Shown: in pieces, positions 25,882 to 31,013 of the stretch
Numbering within the stretch: position 1 is the first letter of the stretch
How the letters are laid out: each line of letters begins with the position of its first letter
DNA from: JAZKSG01 sp964384785
GTDB taxonomy: Archaea > Thermoplasmatota > E2 > DHVEG-1
NCBI GenBank assembly: GCA_964384785.1
Contig: CAYLLH010000086.1
Span: 1-35,333 of the forward strand
Direction of reading: 5' to 3'
Length of the DNA stretch: 35,333 bases
Notes under the pieces: model-generated
Seen by the model: the letters and a program-made list of their open reading frames with translations, nothing else
What the model was told of the DNA's origin: nothing
Databases searched by the model: none
Program-made: the position numbers and the translations under genes

Positions 25882-25943
25882 AAAATAAACAACTTTTTGC
25901 GAAAATTTTATATTAACTAAACAACATATATAAAAAATATAAG

Positions 25944-26354
25944 ATGTCACACAAAATAAAAATAAGAAAAATAATAACACCACCACCAGGAAGTCTAAAA
26001 GACGACATAGACTACATATGCAGATCCTTTGGATACTTCTCACAAAGAGACAAAAACTGCACAGCAGGACGAATATTCAGACTCATAGTAAAAGAAACAG
26101 CAGGTGAAGAAGAAGGACTTACAAGTGATGAGATAGCAGAAAAACTAGACCTTTCAAGGGGAACAATCGTATATCATTTAAATAATTTTATAGAATCAGG
26201 GTTGATTGTAAGAAAAAAAAACACCTACAAATTAAGATCAGCAAGCCTACAAAAAAGCATAGAAGAAATCAAATCGGATATAGAAAGAATACTTGAAGAA
26301 ATGATGAAAATAGCAGATGAAATAGACTCACAATTAGGTAACTACTATAGATAA
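25944..26354 (+). CDS. Winged-helix transcriptional regulator, candidate heat-shock regulator
   Basis: 136 residues. An N-terminal arm (1-35) includes GSLKDDIDYICRSFGYFSQRDKNCTAGRIFRLIVKE. A winged helix-turn-helix at about 45-95 contains LTSDEIAEKLDLSRGTIVYHLNNFIESGLIVRKKNTYKL. A long C-terminal helix (SIEEIKSDIERILEEMMKIADEI) is probably for dimerisation. The HTH resembles ArsR/TrmB-like archaeal regulators that read DNA as dimers. The gene is divergent from hsp20 and the gap holds two dyads, so control of hsp20 and of itself is the natural inference, analogous to Phr in Thermococcales. I see no metal-binding cysteine pattern. Confidence 0.8.
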   Translation: MSHKIKIRKIITPPPGSLKDDIDYICRSFGYFSQRDKNCTAGRIFRLIVKETAGEEEGLTSDEIAEKLDLSRGTIVYHLNNFIESGLIVRKKNTYKLRSASLQKSIEEIKSDIERILEEMMKIADEIDSQLGNYYR

Positions 26355-26365
26355 AAAAATGAATT

Positions 26366-26620
26366 TTATCTTCTAATATAGTTCCATAATTCCTTTTTCC
26401 ACAAAATAAAAAGATACAAAAACAATGATACAAAAGCCGATAGCATACCAATCTCTGTGGGAAAACCTGCAACGATTGAAATAATAAAAAAAACCAACCC
26501 CGGAATTATTAAAATCAAATAAATAAAAATATATGTAAAACTACTTCTAACAATATGTCTTCTCCAAGGATGTGTTTTTGCTGGATCTTCTAAATCCTTT
26601 TCTTTTTCAATATTATTCAT
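26366..26620 (-). CDS. Small two-helix membrane protein, unknown
   Basis: 84 residues. A charged N terminus (MNNIEKEKDLEDPAKTHPWRRH) is followed by two hydrophobic segments (FIYLILIIPGLVFFIISIV and IGMLSAFVSLFLYLFILW) and a short KKELWNYIRR tail. No family is recognised. It is convergent with the regulator gene, 11 bases apart. Confidence 0.55.
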   Translation of the reverse strand: MNNIEKEKDLEDPAKTHPWRRHIVRSSFTYIFIYLILIIPGLVFFIISIVAGFPTEIGMLSAFVSLFLYLFILWKKELWNYIRR

Positions 26621-26650
26621 GAAATCATCTTATCTTAAACACTAAATATA

Positions 26651-26704
26651 TTATATTCCAAATCCAAGACTAATTCCTACTATTACTGAAAAAAACGTTT
26701 TCAT
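26651..26704 (-). CDS. Possible hydrophobic micropeptide (17 codons)
   Basis: A minus-strand ATG at 26704 gives MKTFFSVIVGISLGFGI and a stop. It looks like the first helix of a small membrane protein and follows TATTTATAAAAAAGT. The TATA spacing is shorter than expected for a leaderless start, and the peptide may be the head of a lost gene or chance. The rest of 26621-26743 shows nothing. Confidence 0.2.
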   Translation of the reverse strand: MKTFFSVIVGISLGFGI

Positions 26705-26743
26705 ACTTTTTTATAAATATACAACTCTTTTAAATATCTGTTT

Positions 26744-27016
26744 TCATTTCGAAGAATTCTTTTTTTTATCAATAAAATACTCAATCCAAGCCGCCTTTAC
26801 ACTTGGAATTTTTTCATTTTCTATATAGGTCTGAAAAATATATTTTAATTTTTTTGTAGTTGCCATTTTTCTTAGTTGACTCATAGTAATTTTAGTTATT
26901 CCACTCTTTTGTTGTTTACTTTTTTTCTTCATAATAATTCCCCTTGTTTTTTTTAAGATTAACTCTAATAGTTCAATACGATCAATTTTTGGTCCAGTTA
27001 ACGTTTTTGTATCCAT
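26744..27016 (-). CDS. Small basic protein of unknown function with dyad at its start
   Basis: 90 residues, lysine-rich and probably helical: IELLELILKKTRGIIMKKKSKQQ, ITMSQLRKMATTKKLKYIFQTYIE and AAWIEYFIDKKKNSS. There is no signal peptide or membrane helix. The size, charge and helix pattern would suit a DNA-binding or toxin-antitoxin-type protein, but no motif is decisive. An 8-base-arm inverted repeat overlaps the ATG (27015-27037), compatible with autoregulation. It lies just outside the distal tRNA-Arg fragment at 27058, so it belongs to the original chromosomal flank in the integration model. Confidence 0.5.
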   Translation of the reverse strand: MDTKTLTGPKIDRIELLELILKKTRGIIMKKKSKQQKSGITKITMSQLRKMATTKKLKYIFQTYIENEKIPSVKAAWIEYFIDKKKNSSK

Positions 27017-27037
27017 TAAATCATTAAACGATTTAAT
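27015..27037. promoter_or_regulatory. Inverted repeat overlapping a start codon
   Basis: ATTAAATC (27015-27022) and GATTTAAT (27030-27037) are perfect 8-base arms separated by ATTAAAC. The left arm overlaps the ATG of the 90-residue gene on the minus strand. An operator or an initiation-blocking RNA hairpin are both possible. Confidence 0.4.
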
Positions 27038-27057
27038 ATTCTTTTTGGTGATTATTA

Positions 27058-27113
27058 TGCCCGCATCGGTATTCGAACCTGTTATTTACTGGTAAACTAT
27101 CTTTTTTCTATCT
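27058..27113 (-). repeat. Distal truncated tRNA-Arg 3' copy plus conserved arm (att-like copy A)
   Basis: The first 22 bases equal the 3' end (acceptor strand and T arm) of tRNA-Arg(GCG) with one mismatch (T at 27070). The tRNA similarity then stops; D and anticodon arms are absent. The next 34 bases continue to resemble copy B at 27891, ending in the shared TATCTTTTTTCTATCT at 27098-27113. By my count 46 of 56 bases agree between A and B with no gap. Confidence 0.7.
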
Positions 27114-27146
27114 GTTGAATCTGCATCGTTTTTGAAAACTTCAAAT

Positions 27147-27560
27147 CTATTTTTTATTATACATTAAATCGTACATTTCTTTAGTATTTATTATTTGAAT
27201 TTTTGATTGTTGTTTTAATTTTTTATCATCAGACCAAATAACGCTTTCAGAGAAAGCAAGAGCACAGGCTATGAATGTGACATCATCAGGATCGATATCT
27301 TTGATGATTTCATATGCTTTATCTTTGTAATTTAACAGAACTTCATTTGGAATGATTATTACTTTTTGAAGTAAAAGTCTTAACAAAACTTCGAAATCTC
27401 TCTGTTTCATTTTTGACTTTTTTAAAAGTTCATTTTTATGTTTTTCCATTTCTTCGAAAATATATGATGGAAACAAAAACTGTTCTTCATAATCTAAAAT
27501 CATTCTTCGTGTTATTGAATCTTTTATCAATGCTGAAAAAAGGATATTTGAATCAATCAC
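27147..27560 (-). CDS. vapC: VapC-type PIN-domain toxin
   Basis: 137 residues with a GTG start. The PIN signature is present: an N-terminal IDSNILFSALIKDS strand (first acidic residue), a central IFEEMEKHKNEL, the late IKDIDPDDVTFIACALAFSE acidic cluster, and VIWSDDKKLKQQ (last Asp pair). PIN toxins are Mg-dependent RNases that cut tRNA or rRNA when freed from their antitoxin. The frame before GTG has a nearby stop, so no longer N terminus is possible. It begins within a few bases after the vapB stop, in one operon. Confidence 0.88.
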   Translation of the reverse strand: MIDSNILFSALIKDSITRRMILDYEEQFLFPSYIFEEMEKHKNELLKKSKMKQRDFEVLLRLLLQKVIIIPNEVLLNYKDKAYEIIKDIDPDDVTFIACALAFSESVIWSDDKKLKQQSKIQIINTKEMYDLMYNKK

Positions 27561-27565
27561 TATTT

Positions 27566-27787
27566 TTAACTAAGAAACCTCTTGTTTGCAGATGATTTAA
27601 TCTTTTTATTAAATTCTTTTATGTCTTTTTCTGTAAGTTTACTTTTTTGAGCTAGTTTTTCGGCTAAAGTTAGCATTTCTATTTTTTGAATTATTGCTTT
27701 TCTGGCTACTTCACTCCATTTCACTTCAGAAAAATGCTTCATTTTTTTATGTACTTTATTTGGTACGGATAGAGTTATATTTGCCAT
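27566..27787 (-). CDS. vapB: VapB-type antitoxin (ribbon-helix-helix)
   Basis: 73 residues from ATG 27787; a GTG at 27796 would add three residues. MANITLSVPNKVHKKMK then VKWSEVARKAIIQKIE is a ribbon-helix-helix DNA-binding motif (beta strand, two helices). The C-terminal AEKLAQKSKLTEKDIKEF tail would bind and block the PIN toxin. It is the first gene of the pair. An 18-base perfect palindrome lies 19-36 bases upstream of the ATG, as expected for conditional autorepression. Confidence 0.85.
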   Translation of the reverse strand: MANITLSVPNKVHKKMKHFSEVKWSEVARKAIIQKIEMLTLAEKLAQKSKLTEKDIKEFNKKIKSSANKRFLS

Positions 27788-27805
27788 AACTATCACTACA
27801 AATAT

Positions 27806-27823
27806 ATATGTGATATCACATAT
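27806..27823. promoter_or_regulatory. vapBC operator palindrome
   Basis: ATATGTGATATCACATAT is an 18-base perfect palindrome upstream of vapB, overlapping the region where the TATA box and transcription start should lie. Ribbon-helix-helix antitoxins bind such palindromes. Confidence 0.7.
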
Positions 27824-27890
27824 TTATAGTTTTTCACAAAAGATCATTTTTTACAAAGTTAATTCACCTTTGCCAGGGAGTGTTTTTAAA

Positions 27891-27946
27891 TGCCCGCATC
27901 GGGATTCGAACCCTGTATTTGCTTGTGTGTTATCTTTTTTCTATCT
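27891..27946 (-). repeat. Truncated tRNA-Arg 3' copy plus conserved arm (att-like copy B)
   Basis: The first 23 bases are identical to the 3' end of the intact tRNA-Arg(GCG) gene (30409-30431). Beyond that it diverges from the tRNA but stays like copy A, including TATCTTTTTTCTATCT at 27931-27946, exactly 40 bases from the copy start in both. A GTGTTTTT-A-rich stretch precedes both this copy and the intact tRNA. It separates the vapBC segment from the larger segment. Confidence 0.75.
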
Positions 27947-27963
27947 ATAAGTGCAATATTTTT

Positions 27964-28476
27964 TTAGTAATGTTCTATATCACTTTCAAATAATATGGTA
28001 TTAGAGAATTTATTATAAATTACAAATGTGTAATCTCCATTCTTGGGGGCAGTAACCACAATTTTGTCGCCAGGTTCTAAATGGCGGGTGCTATTATCTT
28101 CTTTAACAAATTCTATATTGCCACCAGTTACATTATGTTCACTTTCATTTCTTAGAGCCCAGCCACAATTAGACCACCCTATAAGATTTTCACCATGTTG
28201 AATAGCATGAATTTCCCATATTACCTTATTGTTAGTTTCGTTATTAGAATACAATCGACAAGTAATATATGATGTGAACGGATAATCTGATTCTTGATTG
28301 ATAACATTGTATGATACAATACCAAAAAGCGTTATAGAAATTATTACAAATATAATAAAAGATGTTGCACTTTTGTCTGGATTCCAAAGAAAATAAAATA
28401 AAACGGGTGCTCCTATCCCATATAAAATTAAAATACCTGTCAAAAGCTCTCCAGGGCAACCGTATGTACCCGGCAT
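27964..28476 (-). CDS. Membrane-anchored protein with exterior beta domain, N terminus uncertain
   Basis: 170 residues from the ATG at 28476. Two hydrophobic segments (LLTGILILYGIGAPVLFYFLW and FIIFVIISITLFGIVSYNVI) precede a likely exterior domain with beta strands. The end, GGNIEFVKEDNSTRHLEPGDKIVVTAPKNGDYTFVIY, recalls the beta-sandwich of archaeal pilins and archaellins, but no prepilin peptidase site is clear. The frame stays open upstream to 28542 and would encode another hydrophobic stretch (FLITYLIIEAIFYYPYIQ) but has no ATG, GTG or TTG. The true N terminus may therefore be lost or use a non-standard start. Function unknown. Confidence 0.6.
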   Translation of the reverse strand: MPGTYGCPGELLTGILILYGIGAPVLFYFLWNPDKSATSFIIFVIISITLFGIVSYNVINQESDYPFTSYITCRLYSNNETNNKVIWEIHAIQHGENLIGWSNCGWALRNESEHNVTGGNIEFVKEDNSTRHLEPGDKIVVTAPKNGDYTFVIYNKFSNTILFESDIEHY

Positions 28477-28687
28477 GTAACATTGGATGTACGGGTAATA
28501 AAAGATAGCTTCAATAATAAGATAGGTAATTAAAAAAGCAAGTTATTTTTTAATATTTCTCTATTACTTACATATTTAAAAAATGTTTTTTTGGAAATAA
28601 TGTAACAGTCGTTTCAATTATATGCAAAGATTTATTAGTTAAGCTTATTTTATAATCCATAAAGAATGGTGGAGGAAAAGAAAAAAT

Positions 28688-29038
28688 ATGATTGAATGGT
28701 TAAACATTATAGCTGGATTAATTCTATGTGTAGGTATTTTAGAAGTACTTCCAGCAATGGGAAAACATATTGCAAAATTTGCAAAATGGCTAGGCAGTTT
28801 TGATACAATAATCGGGATCATACTAATAGCATATGTTATATGGGCTGGTTATTGGGATAGCTTACTTGGTGTAGTTGCAATTTTTGCAGGTTTAATTATG
28901 ATAGTAGGAATACTACCACTAATACCAGCAGTAGGAAAATATTTAGAAAAGTTTGCTAAGTGGCTTGGTGGTTTTCAAACAATCATCGGTTTAGTAGTCC
29001 TTATAGTTGGAATATTAGGTGTAATAGATTTTATCTAA
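28688..29038 (+). CDS. Internally duplicated small membrane protein
   Basis: 116 residues made of two similar halves. ILEVLPAMGKHIAKFAKW then LGSFDTIIGIILI (about 19-49) matches ILPLIPAVGKYLEKFAKW then LGGFQTIIGLVVLIVGI (about 78-112). Each half has hydrophobic helices around an amphipathic GK-x-x-x-KFAKWLG segment, giving about four membrane passes. A strong GGTGGAGG Shine-Dalgarno lies upstream of the ATG. I recognise no family. The upstream gap 28543-28687 holds TATA-like stretches for both divergent genes and nothing else that I see. Confidence 0.7.
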   Translation: MIEWLNIIAGLILCVGILEVLPAMGKHIAKFAKWLGSFDTIIGIILIAYVIWAGYWDSLLGVVAIFAGLIMIVGILPLIPAVGKYLEKFAKWLGGFQTIIGLVVLIVGILGVIDFI

Positions 29039-29111
29039 AAAAATTAAATCTTTCATTTTTTTCTTTTTTTAAAACATAATTTTTAAATATATGTTGACCT
29101 CTGGTAAATAT

Positions 29112-29140
29112 TTGGTTATACTTTTCAGTTCATTAACCAA
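29112..29140. promoter_or_regulatory. Dyad at the ZIP-transporter promoter
   Basis: TTGGTTA (29112-29118) and TAACCAA (29134-29140) are perfect 7-base arms 15 bases apart. They lie about 25 bases after TATA-like TTTTTAAATATATG (near 29080-29094), where transcription should start. A metal-dependent repressor site is a reasonable guess. Confidence 0.4.
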
Positions 29141-29178
29141 TGGTTTCTAATATTTATAGCAAGGAGCCACCTGTAAAT

Positions 29179-29907
29179 ATGATAGAACTTACTACATTTG
29201 TATGGGTAGCAATTTTTGCAGTTGGTGCAGCTGTTGTTAACACCTTAGGGATCTTTGCTATTTATAAAAATAAAAAATGGGTAGAAAAAACAAAAATTTA
29301 TTTCATGTGTTTTGCTGCAGGGGTTCTAATATCTGTTCCCTTGATGTTTGCTTTGCCTAATGCTATAGAAAAAAACTTCTATGCTGGGTTTGCTGCTTTG
29401 ATCGGTTTTTTATTTATGTTTTACAGTAATAGATTAATAAAATTTATAACTAAACAGAAAACCCTGGCCTTTGGTATTACTGCTGCAGAGGGCATAGGGA
29501 TACATTCTTTTGTTGATGGAACTGTTTATGCTGTAACCTTTAGTGCAAGTATAACTACCGGAATATTGTCTGGAATCGGTTTGGTTGTTCATGAATTTGC
29601 AGAAGGAATAATCACCTTCTCAGTATTGTTAGCTGGAGGTTTAAGTAAGAGAAGAGCAGCCAGATATGCTTTTTATGTAGCTGCTCTTACTACACCTATA
29701 GGTGCGTTTATTGCTTATCCTTTAGTAAGTGAACTAAGTGGCTCAGATCTAGGATTGGCCTTAGGTTTTATGGCAGGTGTTTTGATTTATATTTCAGCTT
29801 CTCATCTTTTACCTGAAGCAAGAGAACATGAGAGAAAGCATTCAAATTGGGCTTTTTTGGCAGGAGTTATTTTAGCTTTATTTATAGTATTTACTAAAAT
29901 GATTTAA
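29179..29907 (+). CDS. ZIP-family divalent metal transporter
   Basis: 242 residues from ATG 29179 (an upstream in-frame ATG at 29140 adds 13). About eight hydrophobic helices are visible. The ZIP metal-site motifs are IHSFVDG (His109, Asp113) in helix 4 and HEFAEG (His138, Glu139, Glu142) in helix 5, with a late ASHLLPEA (helix 7). ZIP proteins import Zn, Fe or Mn into the cytoplasm. The loop between helices 3 and 4 is short and lacks a His-rich stretch. AAGGAG lies 13 bases before the chosen ATG. The dyad just upstream suggests metal-responsive control. It lies inside the candidate integrated element. Confidence 0.85.
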   Translation: MIELTTFVWVAIFAVGAAVVNTLGIFAIYKNKKWVEKTKIYFMCFAAGVLISVPLMFALPNAIEKNFYAGFAALIGFLFMFYSNRLIKFITKQKTLAFGITAAEGIGIHSFVDGTVYAVTFSASITTGILSGIGLVVHEFAEGIITFSVLLAGGLSKRRAARYAFYVAALTTPIGAFIAYPLVSELSGSDLGLALGFMAGVLIYISASHLLPEAREHERKHSNWAFLAGVILALFIVFTKMI

Positions 29908-29923
29908 TAAAAATCTACAGACC

Positions 29924-30064
29924 TTGGGGAAAAGAATAGTAAGCCCCAATTCTTTTTTTGAGGAATTTGTAGAAACAAAACCAAAACAACTTGGGTTTGT
30001 ATTAACTGGGAGACATGTTTTGATTGAAAAAATAAAAAGCTGGCTATGTAAGCAAAATCTTTGA
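29924..30064 (+). other. Coding-like stretch of 46 codons, unidentified
   Basis: After the ZIP gene a plus-strand frame with possible TTG start reads FFEEFVETKPKQLGFVLTG then RHVLIEKIKSWLCKQNL and a stop. The composition is protein-like, and the LGFVLTGR pattern recalls nucleotide-binding enzymes, for example the end of cob(I)alamin adenosyltransferase-type proteins, but this is too short to assign. It may be the C-terminal remnant of a gene cut off by the insertion of the ZIP gene, or chance. The remaining bases to 30101 show nothing. Confidence 0.25.
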
Positions 30065-30101
30065 AATAAAACATTCATATAAAAAATAAGGGCAATGAAA
30101 G

Positions 30102-30348
30102 TTACTGAATATTAAAATAAAAAAAATTCTTTTCTTTAATTCTTTCCAATTGTTCTTCAATTGATTTTCGAGGAGTAATCTTACCTTTTTTTGATAGGTG
30201 CTCCTCGACTATTTCTTTTATAAAAGCAGAAGTTGATGACGCTTCCGATTCTTTGGCTGCGTCCTTCCATTCTTGAGCTATCTCGGGTGTTTTTAAATAA
30301 ACCCAAATTGCTCTTTCACTTACGGGGGGCTTTTTTCTTTCTTCCCAT
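30102..30348 (-). pseudogene. Small RHH-like gene next to tRNA-Arg, frameshifted in a C6 run
   Basis: On the minus strand an ATG at 30348 reads MGRKKKAPRK then a stop. After the run of six C bases (plus-strand G6 at 30324-30329) the next frame reads VSERAIWVYLKTPEIAQEW, KDAAKESEASSTSAFIKEIV and KSIEEQLERIKEKN, down to the stop at 30102. Removing one C restores a single 81-residue protein. The pattern RAIWVYLxTPE...W followed by SxSAFIKEIVEEHL looks like a ribbon-helix-helix-type small protein of the sort found with archaeal integrated elements. The family call is from memory and tentative. A sequencing indel is the main alternative to real inactivation. Confidence 0.6.
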
Positions 30349-30408
30349 TATTAAAACACAGATAATGGCACCCTCTTATCGCTATATAAAACTTACTTGT
30401 GTTTTTTA

Positions 30409-30482
30409 TGCCCGCATCGGGATTCGAACCCGAGTAGAAGGCTCCGCAAGCCCTCAGGATATCCAAACTACCTCATGCGGGC
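30409..30482 (-). tRNA. tRNA-Arg(GCG)
   Basis: A complete cloverleaf on the minus strand: acceptor GCCCGCA/TGCGGGC, T8-G9, D stem AGG/CCT, anticodon stem AGGGC/GCCTT with loop TTGCGGA, T arm TCGGG-TTCGAAT-CCCGA, discriminator A. The anticodon GCG (plus 30445-30447) reads CGC/CGU arginine codons. CCA is not encoded. It begins one base after the cgi121 stop codon, so it may be processed from the hel308-cgi121 transcript. Its 3' end is the likely integration site of the elements to its left. Confidence 0.97.
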
Positions 30483-30483
30483 A

Positions 30484-30990
30484 TTATTTTATGATGTCAA
30501 CCATTGCAATCTTTTCCAGAATAAGATCCTGATATTTATCTTTAATGACTGTCTGGATCTCTAAATCTGAAAATCCAAACTTTTTCAAAATAGAGACATC
30601 TCCCTTCAAAAATTCATTATTCCGTTTTAGTTTTAGTTTCTCTAAAAGAATATTAAATAAATTATTGTTTTCTCTTTCAGTTAGTAATACAAAAGCTATT
30701 TTTGTTTTACCTTTTCTTATACCCATCTTAGGTATAGCCTTTTTAAGCTGCCTTTCACCAGATGCATATAGAAGGATTTCCATTGAAATAGAATTAGAAG
30801 ACATACTATCATTTTTTTCTGCTCTAAGAGCATGTTCTGCAGCAGATATTAAATGAAGTTTACCAAAGATCATATCAGCATTAAAAACTTGGATAACAAT
30901 ATTATGTTTATCAGAGAATCCTTGGATTTTTTCTAAAAATTTTTCGATATCTTTGATTTCTCCTTCTGCTCCAAAAACATTTATATTCAT
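30484..30990 (-). CDS. cgi121: KEOPS subunit Cgi121
   Basis: 168 residues. IVIQVFNADMIFGKLHLISAAEHALRAEKND is the family's best conserved segment, followed by ISMEILLYASGERQLKKAIPKMGI and a C-terminal helix pair. Cgi121 binds Bud32 and the tRNA 3' tail within KEOPS, promoting t6A37 synthesis. It is the downstream partner of hel308 on the same strand (23 bases apart), a linkage I recall from other euryarchaea. Its stop lies one base from the tRNA-Arg gene. Kae1 and Bud32 are encoded 13 kb away in this window; Pcc1 was not seen. Confidence 0.93.
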   Translation of the reverse strand: MNINVFGAEGEIKDIEKFLEKIQGFSDKHNIVIQVFNADMIFGKLHLISAAEHALRAEKNDSMSSNSISMEILLYASGERQLKKAIPKMGIRKGKTKIAFVLLTERENNNLFNILLEKLKLKRNNEFLKGDVSILKKFGFSDLEIQTVIKDKYQDLILEKIAMVDIIK

Positions 30991-31013
30991 TTAAATCAAA
31001 CACCCAAATTTTT

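Larger units (their letters stand above)
27058..27890. mobile_element. Candidate 0.83-kb tRNA-Arg-targeted cassette carrying only vapBC
   Basis: The segment is bounded by two same-orientation copies of the tRNA-Arg 3' end (27058 and 27891). Inside are a PIN toxin gene, its antitoxin gene and the palindromic operator, with no room for an integrase. Boundaries at tRNA 3' fragments are the classic trace of site-specific integration. Mobilisation would need a recombinase from elsewhere, or the element is a deletion remnant. Confidence 0.5.
27891..30482. mobile_element. Candidate 2.5-kb integrated element between att copy B and tRNA-Arg
   Basis: The segment runs from the truncated copy B to the intact tRNA-Arg gene. 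It contains a two-helix exported-domain protein, an internally duplicated membrane protein, a ZIP transporter, a short coding-like stretch and a frameshifted small gene beside the tRNA. No integrase gene is seen. The frameshifted gene and disrupted start suggest an old, decaying insertion. Confidence 0.45.

Noticed and set aside
27058..27946. Possibility that the tRNA-Arg fragments are CRISPR-like or ordinary dispersed repeats
   Set aside because: Only two copies, widely spaced, and their first part is specifically the 3' half of a tRNA gene present nearby in the same orientation.
27891..27946. Possibility that copy B is a functional tRNA gene
   Set aside because: Only the acceptor strand and T arm remain; no D arm, anticodon stem or matching 5' acceptor strand can be found to its right.
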